Assembly (NCBI GenBank): GCA_028023455.1
Contig: JAQFVV010012446.1
Span: 7,319,501-7,383,500 of the forward strand
Source of the DNA: Epiperipatus broadwayi
Taxonomy: Eukaryota; Onychophora; Udeonychophora; Euonychophora; Peripatidae
Reading direction: 5' to 3'
Length of the DNA: 64,000 nucleotides
Shown here piece by piece: positions 48,380 through 59,350 of the stretch; the first letter of the stretch is position 1; every line of letters starts with the position of its first letter. The notes beneath the pieces were generated by a model. It searched no databases, was not told the DNA's origin, and saw only the letters and a program-made list of their open reading frames with translations. The position numbers and the translations under genes are program-made.

Positions 48380-51300
48380 TTCCCATATTCTGCCCGATCC
48401 CATTTCCACAACATAATTTTTGTCAACTCCATGGCCTTTATATCTAAATCCCCCTTATCTTTTCGCAACCCCAGCATAAAAACCAATAACTCACTTTCTG
48501 CATAATCTATTCTCCCATAACTTCATTATCTGTAACCTTTCTGCTTTCAGGCATTTGCATTCAATCAACAGATGCCTAATATTTTCTATACATTCCTTAC
48601 ACAATTTGACACACTAAATCACCCATAGTTTTCCCATTTACATGTATATTCTCTTGTTGCTAAAGATCCCATTCGAGCCTTAAACAATAAACTACTTTCC
48701 TTACTATTATCATAAATTAATTCCCATCCAATGTTCCTTTTGCTTCTATATATATTTAAACTTTTCTTACCCTCCATACTAGTTCTCCATCTCTCCAACT
48801 CCCTATTTTTTATTAGTGCTTCAATTCTTTTATCCCATTCCTTACCACTATAACACTCAACAATCCTCCTAACACAACCATTCCACCTTTTAATACAAGT
48901 ATACTGATATAAATTCTTTATCCAAATCTTTTGCATACCGCATTACCTTTCTCACCGATCTTGTTACCTGCCCTTTACTCATAACCCAATTAAATACTAT
49001 TTTGGCTATTCTTTTGCTATCCTTAAACTGCAATGTACCAAACATTTTCATTTTATTTTTTGCATCTCTCATATAAAAACTGACCATCCCATTTCTCCTT
49101 GAATTGCCTCCTTTGCTGTCCACATCTCTGCATCTAATGCATGTCTTCCTACTTCCCATTGTACTTTCTCTTAAATAATCTAAAACCCTTTTACTAACAC
49201 ATAATGCATCATTACCATATGTTAACCCTGCTACTGCAACTCCCTTCCAAACAATTCTAGCTACATCATATTTATTATATGAAAATACTGTTAATTTTTT
49301 TACCAAACCCTTTCTTTTCTTTGCTTCATTTATCAATTTTTTCTCCCATTCATCCAAGCAATTTTCCAGATTACATGATTCCCAAATACCTATATCTATC
49401 CACCACACTTAACTTTATATCGCCCAATGAAAATTCTACATCTTCTCTTTCCCCAGTATTAACCATCATTATATTTGATTTTTCTTCACTAAATTTAATC
49501 TCCATCTCTTTACCCACCCTCGCACATGTCCTCAACATAAATTTCCATATCTTCTCTTCTTTCTGCACACAAAAAGATATCATCCGCAAAAAAAAAGACC
49601 TGACAAAGTATATACTCCCTTGCCACCTATTAATGGTATCTCTATTCCTCTTGCTAGTCTTTCTATTGCTTTCTCCATTTCACTCAAATACAACAAAAAC
49701 AAAATAGGAAACATAGGGCATCCTTGCCTTAATCCCACCCCATTTTTAACTTTAACTGATTCTATATCCCCTAATTGGTAAGTATAATAATTATTTTCAT
49801 ATAATTTCTTAATAATATTTACTAAAGCTTCATCCATTCCCAAATTTGCTAACCTTACCCATAATCTATTTCTATTTACTCTATCATATGCTTTCTCTAT
49901 ATCTATAAAACTCATATATAACGATCTACCTGAATTTCTACTCATCTCCATAAGTTGTGTAACTACAAACAAACTATCTCCTATATGCCTATCTGACCCC
50001 AAACCTCCTTGCATTTCCTCCACTACATTATTCTCTTCCATCCATTTTACAACTCTTCCCGCTACCATATATGAGAAAACTTTATATAAAACTGATGTTA
50101 CCGCTATCGGTCTATAATTATTAAACTTTCTATGATCCTTACCCTTTCCTTTGAATAATAATCTTATTCTTGTATTACTCCAACTACCCGGAAAAACTTT
50201 CTTCTGTGCCATCTTATTAAAACATGATAATAACTTTGCTTTTGCTCTATGCCCTAAATTCATTACCATCTCTGCTGCTCACCCATCTAAACCTCTCGCC
50301 TTTCCACTTTTCAATCTCTTCCCTGCCTCATTCAGTTCATTTTTTGTGAACCTAATATTCCCATTACTAAATGCTTTTATGTTTTCTATCACTAAGTCCT
50401 TCACATCTAACATCTTTTCTATATCCATTACATATCTATTTAAGATTCTCTCTAACTCTTCTCTAGAGCTACACTCTATTCCCTCATCATCTGTTAATAC
50501 TATCTTTCTTTCCCCTACATTTCTCCTTTTAATATAACTCCAAAATTTTTTACTCCCACCTTTTCCACTTTTATTAATATCCTCCAACAATTTACTATTC
50601 AACTTCATCCTGTCTATAATTATCCATTTTAGCCAACTTCTTCTTTTCTAAGTACTTTCCCCATTTAACATTAATATCATTTTCACTCTCTTTGTTCTTA
50701 ATAGCACACATATTCTCTGCATGCTTCTTTCCTCTCTTTTATACTTTTACTAACTCTCATTTTTTATTACTTTTATTCTTCTGCATATTCTCAACTAAAA
50801 CCCTATTTGTCACTTTTTCTATTTCACCACACCAGTCCTTATACTCATCCCCAACCAACTGTTCCATGGTTTCTTCAACTTTTATCTTATACTCTTCCAA
50901 CTTATTCTTATCATTCACTCTCCATCCACATCTTTCACTATTGTTTCTACCTTTATATCTATCCTCCATCACATTACTAACCATTTCTATTACAATAAAG
51001 TTATGATCACTATTACATACTCTCTCTTACATTATAAAACACCTTAATTTTCCATATTTTATTCATTCCCTCTTTCTCTACCAATACATAATCTATCGTG
51101 TAAAATATATTATTCCTAGACCAGGTGTATTGTCCCTCATAAATATTTGATAAATTCCCAATGCTCAAATTTACTCTTTGACAAAATTCCTTCAAAAACT
51201 GACCATTCCTATTATCTACATCATAAATTTCTTCAATATGCCCATTCATATCCCCTATAACCATTATTGTCTTCCCCTTTTCTTTAAAACTCAGTATATC

Positions 51301-51799
51301 CTTAACTAGGCATTCATATACTACTGTTCCACTCCATTACAGTTTGACTATCTCCAGTGGCTATATACACTACAGCCCCCATCCGTTTCTTGTCTACCCA
51401 ACCTTATTTCAAACCACAAATGCTCTTGACATTTAATAATATTTAAATATTTTTTCAATATAACACCTATACCATGACCCCTTTTTTCTTTTTCTTTTCT
51501 ATTTATACTCTGCCATATCACTCTTCCAAAATAGGTTCTTCTTCTCTTATATGAGTTTCCACTACTGCTAACACCTCAAGCTCTTCATTTGCAATTGTTT
51601 TATTTAATTCCAGACACATTTCTGGTCTCCTACCACCTTGCACGTTCAAAAACCCAATTTTAACAATTTCTTTCCTAACTACTCTTTTATAAATTCTTTT
51701 GATTCTTTCTTCTCCATTACGTTTATAACAAACTTTCTTACCATTAATCTTACAGAACCATTCCCTCTCTACATCTACACTTATATCTAAATCAACCAT
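48380..51799 (-). pseudogene. CR1-like ORF2: endonuclease and reverse transcriptase
   Basis: Order on the minus strand: KIGFLNVQGG and VVETHIREEE (51670-51550), GHGIGVILKKY, VIGDMNGHI, YTWSR..IDYVLV (51264-51070) and SDHNFIVIEM complete an APE-type endonuclease. Then KARGLDG (50290), YRPIAVTSVLYKVF, SFIDIEKAYDRV (motif A), GLRQGCPMFPILF, and a FADD-like motif split by a frameshift in a T-run near 49590, then YRYLGI. The C-terminus has C-x2-C...H-x4-C (CKEC...RHLLIEC, near 48530-48610). Breaks include an in-frame TGA at about 50276 and frameshifts near 51260, 51010, 49590, 49400, 48930 and 48615. This would have nicked DNA and copied element RNA. Confidence 0.8.
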
Positions 51800-51890
51800 C
51801 TTTTGCTTATTTCTTATATCCCATCCATTCTTTTTCTTTTTGATAAATATTACAATTTAAAAGCCCACCTCCCTTTAAAAGTTTCCCGAA

Positions 51891-52810
51891 TTATATTTCT
51901 TTAAATATCAGACTCCCTAAAACTCCACTTCCTTGTTTTCCTAAGTGCAATCCATCTTTACTATATAACTCCCTCTTTCCAATAAACCAATCCCATACAT
52001 CCACAAACACAACATTATTTCTCTCACACAATTTTTTCAATCTCTCATTTATAGAACATGCTCTATCTAACAAATGCCTCTTGTCAAATCTTGGTAATAT
52101 TCCAGCTACCCCTACTCTTCTTTTAAAATCACCTCAAATTCCTAATCAATTCTACATAATCATCCATTACTCTCTCTGATGACCCTAACAAATTATTAGT
52201 CCCTACCATAACATATACATCTCTACTACCTTGCTCTCTTACTTTATCTGTCACATCCCTAATTTTAGCTCCAAGCAAACATACTCTTACATACCTGCTT
52301 CTATTTCCCCTTGCAATTATAACCCCACATTCTCTTATTAGTGAATCTCCTATCAATACTGTCTCACATTCGACTTTTTCTATTCCATCTGTAACCTTTT
52401 CTACCATCTTCTGGACCTCCTTATCCATTTCTTCCTTATCATTTCTACTCAATAATTCCTTAATCTCCTCACACTTCATCTGTAACAATTTTAATTTTAC
52501 TTCTACATCCTTCACTTCTTCCTCTATCTTACTTATTCTCTGGCTAACCATCTCCATTGCCTTACTACTTTCTCCACCCATATTTCCTGACACTGCACTA
52601 AAACCATACTCTGTCCTATCTTCCTTAACTACATTTTTTTCCCTCTCCTCTGACTTTCTCTCTAGACAACCTATACTTAGAAACCACTTTCTCCCCTCTT
52701 TAATCACATTCACACACTGACTACATAACCAGCAACCTGTTACATCCTTCCTATTCTTATTCAAACATTTCCAGTGATACACCTCAGCACACACTGTACA
52801 TTATACCAGC
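51891..52810 (-). pseudogene. CR1-like ORF1: PHD finger, coiled coil, SGNH esterase
   Basis: It begins with the second half of a PHD zinc finger (CTVCAEVYHWKC, then CWLCSQC; spacing C-x2-C-x4-H-x2-C...C-x2-C). The first half, upstream of 52810, is damaged. A Lys/Glu coiled coil follows (about 52590-52420). Next is an SGNH/GDSL hydrolase with VLIGDSLIR (nucleophile Ser), VMVGTNNL (Asn block), RVGVAGILPR, and SKDGLHL (Asp-x2-His). One frameshift near 52130 splits the hydrolase between VELIRNLR and the next block. ORF1 proteins bind element RNA; PHD fingers read histone tails; the esterase role is unclear. It ends at TAA near 51891, about 90 bp before ORF2. Confidence 0.82.
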
Positions 52811-52870
52811 GCTCGCCTAATTCCTTTCTGCTGATTGTATATACATTGTGCAATACAAATGCAATCCATA

Positions 52871-53369
52871 TTATTTCAAGTCACCTATTCTATATTTGAC
52901 TTTATAGTACCTCTCCTATTCTTCAAACACCCTTACACGGAAAAATAAAGATAAAATTTTTTTTTTTACTTTTTCCCAAACCTGATCAAACTATAACCAC
53001 GTGTTTTCTAACGTTAGGTCTCTCCATGTTGTCCTTTTTCTCAAAATAAATGTCTATTTTAAAAATTAAAAAACCTTCAGTAACAAACTTAACTTACTTA
53101 ACTAAAACAAATTAATTTTACATACAACTTTTTTTATAATTATCCTTACGCTAACACACATTCAACAAGAACAACTTTTTTAAAAAAAAACTTCTATACC
53201 TAAAATGGCGAATGAAAACCTTTCAAACAATTAAACATAAAAAATTTTCAATCTTTCAAATAACTCACTCTCTCAATCACAATTTATACTTTCATACACA
53301 ATAATTAGTCTTTATAATGATGCTCTCAAAAGATCAATCGCCCACGTAATCGACAACTAGCATAAAAAA
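52871..53369. other. Upstream flank or 5' leader of the CR1-like LINE
   Basis: Pyrimidine-rich and AT-rich non-coding DNA with no clear motif. It may be the element's 5' leader, since CR1-like elements often have one, but no boundary is visible. Confidence 0.4.
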
Positions 53370-53579
53370 AGATGCAAAACTCTCCATATAGTAGTGCCAC
53401 ACAGTGTCAACCAGAGTAATGCATAAAATCCCCACAGGAGGGTTGCATTAGATCCTAAGATCTAGGTGCAGTGCTCTCAGATCCAAAGCTCCTCACTGAT
53501 GAAGGCCACAAGCCAGAAACTAGTCTGGGGATATTGGATGGGTAGGCACTAGATGGGGATTTTATGCACAAGCCTTCTG
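53370..53579. mobile_element. Foldback element family, truncated copy
   Basis: It has the outer arm GCAAAACTCTCCATATAGTA, the centre (GAGGGTTGCATTAGATCCTA, AGATCTAGGTGCAGTGCTCT) and the second arm down to ATGCACAAGCCTTCTG. There it stops abruptly and joins the dispersed repeat at 53580, so the terminal part of the arm is missing. Confidence 0.75.
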
Positions 53580-53841
53580 CTTGACCTTACAAAGTGCATC
53601 TCCAGGGTTTTTTTAAAAACTGCTTGTGTCTATTATGATAAGATCAACCAAATATTAGAGACCTCTAATGGCAAAAATAAAAATTTAGAGTTGTCACTGT
53701 TATCTGAAGAAACCACAAAGAAGAAGAAATAATTTATTGGGATTAGAATGACTTATCAGATATGACAGAGAACTTGTCCACAAAAGTTAAAATTTGTACC
53801 CAAAACAAAAAAAGTAATAGTAAGATTCAAACTGTAAAATT
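53580..53841 (+). repeat. Dispersed direct repeat, copy 2
   Basis: Nearly identical to 47749-48005. Its left edge is fused to a truncated foldback element at the shared TTCTG. Its right edge ends about 100 bp before another foldback element. Confidence 0.85.
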
Positions 53842-53943
53842 TTTCTAGATGAGAATTGTCATATTTATTTATTTTTTCTGATCTTTATGCTATTAGATGT
53901 TTTATTATTTAGCATTTAATGTTAATTCATGTTTGTATAATAT

Positions 53944-54277
53944 ATGTCACAAGATCACCATTTCTTACGCTAGCACATAACAGTTACTAAGACAGGCAAA
54001 ACTACCCATACAGTAGTGCCACTCAGTACCAAGCAGAGTAATCAATGGATGCCAGAAGGCTTGTGCATAAAATCCCCCCTGGAGAGTTGCATTAGATCCT
54101 AAGATCTAGGTGCAGTGCTCTCAGATCCAAAGCTCCTCACTGATGAAGGCCACAAGCCAGAAACTAGTCTGAGGATATTGGATGAATAGGCACTAGATGG
54201 GGATTTTATGCACAAGCCTTCTGGCATCCATTGATTACTCTGGTTGGCACTACTGTATGGAGAGTTTTGCCTGTTTT
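53944..54277 (+). mobile_element. Foldback element family, complete copy
   Basis: TATAATAT flanks it exactly (53936-53943 and 54278-54285). The arms pair over AGAGTAATCAATGGATGCCA and GAAGGCTTGTGCATAAAATC, and the far end is GGAGAGTTTTGCCTGTTTT. The left end carries an extra unpaired segment (CAAGATCACCATTTCTTACG) also seen at 16.2 kb and, inverted, at 27.8 kb. It has no ORF. Confidence 0.82.
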
Positions 54278-54285
54278 TATAATAT

Positions 54286-57200
54286 GTATTTAAACTTTAA
54301 TTTTCTACATAAAACAAAAGTGCTTATTTTTGTATCCTATGTGCCTAAACTTTTGTTTATTAAATGGTTTGTTTTTAGTATTTCTTTATCCTCAATTTTA
54401 TATACTGTTCGAGTTATATGATATGTGATGTGTACTATAACTAGAGTCTATTTATTTCAAATTAATTGGATGATACTATATTTATAAGCAGTGGACCTGC
54501 TTTCTAAGCAATAATCAAAAATTCATTTTATTTATAAAAACATTATATATATATATCTCTGCACAATAATTAGTAACAAATGTTCTTAATATATTTATTT
54601 ACCATCCATACAATTTGCTATCAAACAACTAGGATATCTACAAATGTAGCAGATGGAAGACCTTTCTTTCATGAATAATAATGGATGTTGGAAAAATTTC
54701 TGTCATCATTTTATAAATTCAATTTTAACTTGAACACTAATGGGGTGGGGTGTTATACTTGATTCATTTTATATTTATATTGGATAATTCACCCCAAAAT
54801 CTATGCAGCCTGGATATATTTTATCTAAACTATTATTCCATAAAACTTTCTTAGAAAAATAATTCTGCTATCATCCATGAACTTAATCATCATTGGCTTG
54901 CATCAGCTTTGTGAATTACAATTTGGGAAAACCTATCAGTAATTAATGATATAATATATATATACTTGCTACTAAGTCTAGTTTTGCACAGAGGCAAAAT
55001 TCCCCATATAATAGCGCAGTGCAAACCAGAATGGCGATCATGTGATGTTTGATAGTTTAAGTCTAGTTTTGTTAACAAAACTAGTTAGATTATCAGTGAT
55101 CTTATAAGAATAGGTTAGATGTAACAAGAGATCTAGTACCCATAGAAGTACAATACTCCTCATTAGTGATAAAACTTACATCACAGTAAAATTATATTTT
55201 TATTCTAAATTCAGTTCACTGAAACTTATGTGACTAACCATAGATCAACAAGGCAACTTTACCCTCTAGCTAATAATAAATATCCATTTACTAACCACAC
55301 ATTTGGGACTCAAACACCAGATCTTGATTATGGCAACGAATTATCCTATAGGATTGTTTTAAGAGTAGATCATGTATACATTTTTACAATGACAAAAAAA
55401 AAGAAGTAATTTTGGCTTACAAGTGACATTCAAAACACTGTCAATATGCATCTAATTAAGAAAATGTTACTAACACTGCAAAATTACATTGAAGTTAGAT
55501 AAATGCAGATGCACCTTCATGCATATTTGGAAACAAAAGCCAGAAGGTATATATAGAACAAAAACATTGTAGACAAACACGTAAAATAAATCATTCCTAA
55601 AGATCTTGTCATTTAAGTCACATCGTAATTGTAAGTTAGACATGAGGAAAATTAAAATAACAACAATAACAAAAAAAAATGAGTGAAATAAAACAAATAA
55701 ATTGGGAGATTATGCAGTAAGGTAAGAACTGTTAAAATACTTACAAATACTCCAAACAAACAACATAGCTCGTTTGCAAATGAAATGAAATTTATATGCA
55801 ATATACAGGAAATTTATGATTTTCTTTTACAATTATTGAACATAAAACTTAATTTGTAAAAATAATTAATGATTGTATGTGTGCTAAATATGCAAATATT
55901 AATCCGATTAGCTTTTCATTAGAAACAAATCTTAAATTTTTATCACTTTCTCTTAGTTTAATCTAGAGGTAGTCCTGTATGTTTTAGAGCAGTAGTGGAA
56001 TAATGAATTTGAGAGCTAAACATTCTTAAATTGATACTTAGGTGAGGAAAAAAAAAACTATTTGGTAAAGAATTTTGCACCAATGGACTAATTGGATATT
56101 CAAATATCATAATGACTCCTAGAAGTATTAATCATAGAATACTAAATATAGGAAGATAGTCTAAATACATAATATTCGTCAGAACTGCAGACTAATTCTT
56201 CAAAATTGAGCCTTTGTAGATGTTATTATATTATAGGAACTCAATATTTATAGAGAAAATGCTTGAATTCATCATCAAAAATAAAGTGACCGCAAAGTTC
56301 TTTTTTTTCCGTTTCATAAAAACTTTACTCTTAATCAGATTTTTCTATATCTTTGCAATTTGCACTGTAATTTCTATTTCTTAGAATAAAATATTCATTC
56401 TGAGCATCCTATTTTTATTCTGCCTCTTAAAAAACAACTCTGATCAAAGCAATTTTAACAACTGGGCCAGTTGCCTAAATAATCCCTTAATTACTTCCAG
56501 GTGTTGAATAAAATTCTCTTAGATTATATAATAAATAGGAGTTCTGAAGGGTTTTCTAATTAATTTATATAAGATCAATAAACATATACATTCTGGCTCT
56601 TCCATTTCAACATGGCAGTTATTTCAGTAATATATTTTTATTCTTCATACTTATATCCCACCTACTGTAAGCATTAGAAACTAAAAGATGCAAGATGATA
56701 ATGCTTATATTAATTCCTATCCAGTGCTGTCATATCTGGCATCTACGAGTCATTAAAGCTTAGAGTCATTAAAGCTTACCGTAAGTGGCATAGAGATGTG
56801 AAGAAAAAAAAAATGCTGTTGAAACAGCAATGAGCAAACTGAAATCATGTGATATGACTTATTTTTTGAGCATACCTATAATTTAATCATATACACACAA
56901 CTAAAACAAACATAACACATCATCAGTGTTAGCAACTACATGTAAGTAAAAATGGATATTTTAATTACCGAGGTGGCGGAGAGGGGGAAGATAACACACA
57001 CACACAACAATAACAAACAAAAAGATAGAAAGAAATGTTTATACAAATCAATCCGAGAACATACAGATACATCTTTGTGTATCTCATCCTGGTTTGGTTG
57101 TTTGGTCTCTAATATTTTGCAATGCTGCTTTTTAACTGCAATAGCAAACTTTTTTTTCTGAAAGATTGCTTTTTAAGATATTGTCAACTTTCAGAATGTG

Positions 57201-57371
57201 AATTTTTTAGCAGTGTTTTGTGACATCAATCGGTAGGATCCATGCCTACTTTCGTACCACAAATTGACATTCCTATAAATAATTAATTTAACTGAAATTC
57301 TGATATCATTATAAAATATTGTACTTTTTATTTTTAACTTGTTAAATGCAGTTGCAACATCTTAGAGTTTA
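54286..57371. other. AT-rich stretch with foldback and MITE scraps
   Basis: A small foldback fragment lies at about 54988-55050 (GAGGCAAAATTCCCCATATA, then GATCATGTGATGTTTGATAG). A degraded relative of the 25.4-kb MITE is at about 56640-56815 (AAGATGCAAGATGATAATGC; TAAGTGGCATAGAGATG). Nothing else could be identified. Confidence 0.5.
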
Positions 57372-57492
57372 GTCAAGCGTTGTTAGCCGAGAGGTCATCG
57401 CATCCGCCTTGCAAGCAAGTAGTTGGTTGCAGACAGTTGTGGGTTCGCGTCCCGGCCGATGCTATGACATATGAGGAAAAAAAAAAAAAAAA
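57372..57492 (+). mobile_element. tRNA-derived SINE, copy 3
   Basis: It starts GTCAAGCGTTGTTAGCCGAG and ends GCTATGACATATGAGG plus about 16 A. It has a B-box-like GGGTTCGCGTCCCGGCC. Flanks are TCTTAGAGTTTA (57360-57371) and TCTTAAGAGTTTA (57493-57505), a target duplication with one indel. The A-box TAGCCGAGAGG is closest to the tRNA ancestor. A short extra segment sits between the boxes. Confidence 0.9.
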
Positions 57493-57699
57493 TCTTAAGA
57501 GTTTATCTTGATATTATAATCGAAGACCATTCTATTAAAAAACTATTAAGATATTAAAATATTCTAAATGTTTTTTGGATATTAATTACTAAACCAATTT
57601 TTAATTTTTTTAAAGAATGCATTTAATAAAACATTCTATAGAATACACACTGAATTCCCCCGAATAGTGTAATCCTTCAGTAAAATTATAAATCCAAAA

Positions 57700-58050
57700 G
57701 CTATGAATTTTCTTTTAACTGGTTCAGATTACAAACTCTCATCTCAATTTGATGCCTGTGTCAGGAAGCCGTCTACAAATTGTTCTGAAGACTGTTGTCA
57801 TAAAAATGAAAAATAAAGTTGGAACTAATATATGTATGCGTTTAAACACGGCTTTTCATTTCAAATGACCTATTTTTTCAACTACCAATGATACCATTTT
57901 TTCTCGTACCGATAAGTAAAAACTGTATAGCAAGAAACTTTTTTTATGGACAATTAATCTCAAAGACCACCACAAAACATTTTGATTAATTGAATCAAAT
58001 ACCTTGACCAAATCAATAAAAGCAATATATAAATCATAACATTATTAAAT
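57700..58050 (-). pseudogene. LINE reverse transcriptase relic
   Basis: The minus strand reads DLYIAFIDLVKVFDSINQN then VLWWSLR at about 58045-57960, the classic RT motif A region (F-x-D-L-x-K-x-F-D). Further down, GIKLR and CNLNQLK near 57775-57725 match the relic at 24720-25800 (AGIEIC...FNLNQF). It is short and frameshifted. It belongs to the same LINE family as the 25-kb relic. Confidence 0.65.
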
Positions 58051-58065
58051 ACCCTTTTTTGCATT

Positions 58066-58225
58066 TGTCTGGACCAACTGATAATTGCTGGTTTAGCATG
58101 AAATACGTATATTGGTGATTATCTTTTCAACATGTGTGTGATCAGGTGGGTCAGCAATATGAGATGGCACTGAGAGTAGTGGGTCGTGTGAAAGTCTGAG
58201 TTCGAATCCCGCCTATATTACGTAT
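58066..58225 (+). repeat. tRNA-like interspersed repeat, family 2, plus copy
   Basis: It shares GCATGAAATACGTATATTGG and downstream blocks with the inverted copy at 29172-29332. It ends in a good B-box, GAGTTCGAATCCC, preceded by an A-box-like GTGATCAGGTGGGTCAGC. It is likely an old tRNA-derived SINE. It adjoins the LINE relic and the exact boundary is unclear. Confidence 0.6.
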
Positions 58226-58654
58226 ATAAATGCAGGTTTAAGCCTGTACAATGTATTAATAATTATTGTCGTCTTTTCTATCCATTACTATCATAAATTG
58301 GAATAATAGAAGCATGGATCCAGATGTTTTAAAAAAAAATCCACAGCTTTAATGCGACTTTATTACCATCACATTTTAAAATTTCTATTTTTTAGATTGC
58401 AAAGAGCTATTTTAACTTCATTAAACTGAATGAATAATACCTTAAGTCCAAGTCTAGATGAATAATTATCACACTCACATATGTCTCTCTATATATACAC
58501 ATATAGTAAAATAATTACTGCAAATAGATACATTAAAAACATTCGGATTATTGGTAAACATATATATCTGTACAAGTTGCAACATAAATACATTTAATTT
58601 GTGAAAAATTCTTATTGGAGAATCTATTAAGACATGAAACAAATCGTTAAAGAA

Positions 58655-58760
58655 GTCAAGCGTTGGTGGTCGAGAGGTCAGCACAGTTGCCTTACAAGCA
58701 GTTGTCCCGGGTTAGCGGGTTCACTTCCCGGCCGATGCTATGACACATGAAAAAAAAAAA
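58655..58760 (+). mobile_element. tRNA-derived SINE, copy 4
   Basis: It starts GTCAAGCGTTGGTGGTCGAG and has CCGGGTTAGCGGGTTCACTT in the B-box region. It ends GCTATGACACATG plus an A-run. The duplication TTAAAGAA flanks it (58647-58654, 58763-58770). It is about 105 bp with tail. It shows the same 5' start and 3' end as the copies at 13.5 and 57.4 kb. Confidence 0.9.
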
Positions 58761-59350
58761 CTTTAAAGAAAAGTTTTTTTAAAAAAACATTATTTCTCAG
58801 TGACTCCATTTTAAATTTATAACTTAATATTTTTAACAATTATCACATGACTTTTAACAAAGATAATAAAAACTGGTCATCCAATCATGACCTTGGGAGT
58901 TTAATGCAATGGTCAAATGGTGGTCCTTGAAGATCAGTTGATAGGTCATGGTTCCAGTGTCATTGTTCAAGCCTCTTATGAATACCTAAATAATTAACCA
59001 CTTGATTATGTTTTTATTTATTTAATTATGATACAATAAAAGAACAAATTTATTAAAAGATTTATTTAATTACAAGAAACCACACTTAAATTATAGCTAA
59101 CTTTATTTATCTTATGTAAATATATACACAATGAATGAATTAAAGAAAATAAAATATAAATTGCAGACAACATATATCATCATCATTTTCAACCATTATC
59201 AAGCCACTGCAGGATAAAGACCTCTCCAAGTTCAATCCATCTTCTCTGATCTCTAGCCTCTCTTCTCCCTATCACACCAGCAGACTTTTTTTTATTCAAC
59301 CATCTTATATGTGGCTTCTTTCTAGGTTTTACAATCTCTTGGAATACAGT

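Larger units (their letters stand above)
48300..52870 (-). mobile_element. CR1-like LINE with PHD and esterase domains, degenerate
   Basis: The minus strand encodes ORF1 with PHD-finger and SGNH-esterase motifs (52810-51891), then ORF2 with APE endonuclease, reverse transcriptase and a C-terminal cysteine motif (51799-48380). ORF1 proteins with PHD plus esterase are known from CR1-like LINEs. Several frameshifts and at least one in-frame stop make it non-functional, but nearly the whole element is present. The exact 5' and 3' ends were not resolved and no target duplication was found. Confidence 0.82.

Noticed and set aside
49279-49707. Plus-strand ORFs across 49.3-51.0 kb
   Set aside because: They mirror the minus-strand CR1-like ORF2, which has clear RT and EN motifs. 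The plus frames are Ser/Phe/Leu-rich artefacts.
47749-53841. LTR pair of a retroelement containing the CR1-like LINE
   Set aside because: The repeats are only about 255 bp, lack TG...CA ends and flanking duplications, and the interior is a LINE with its own organisation.
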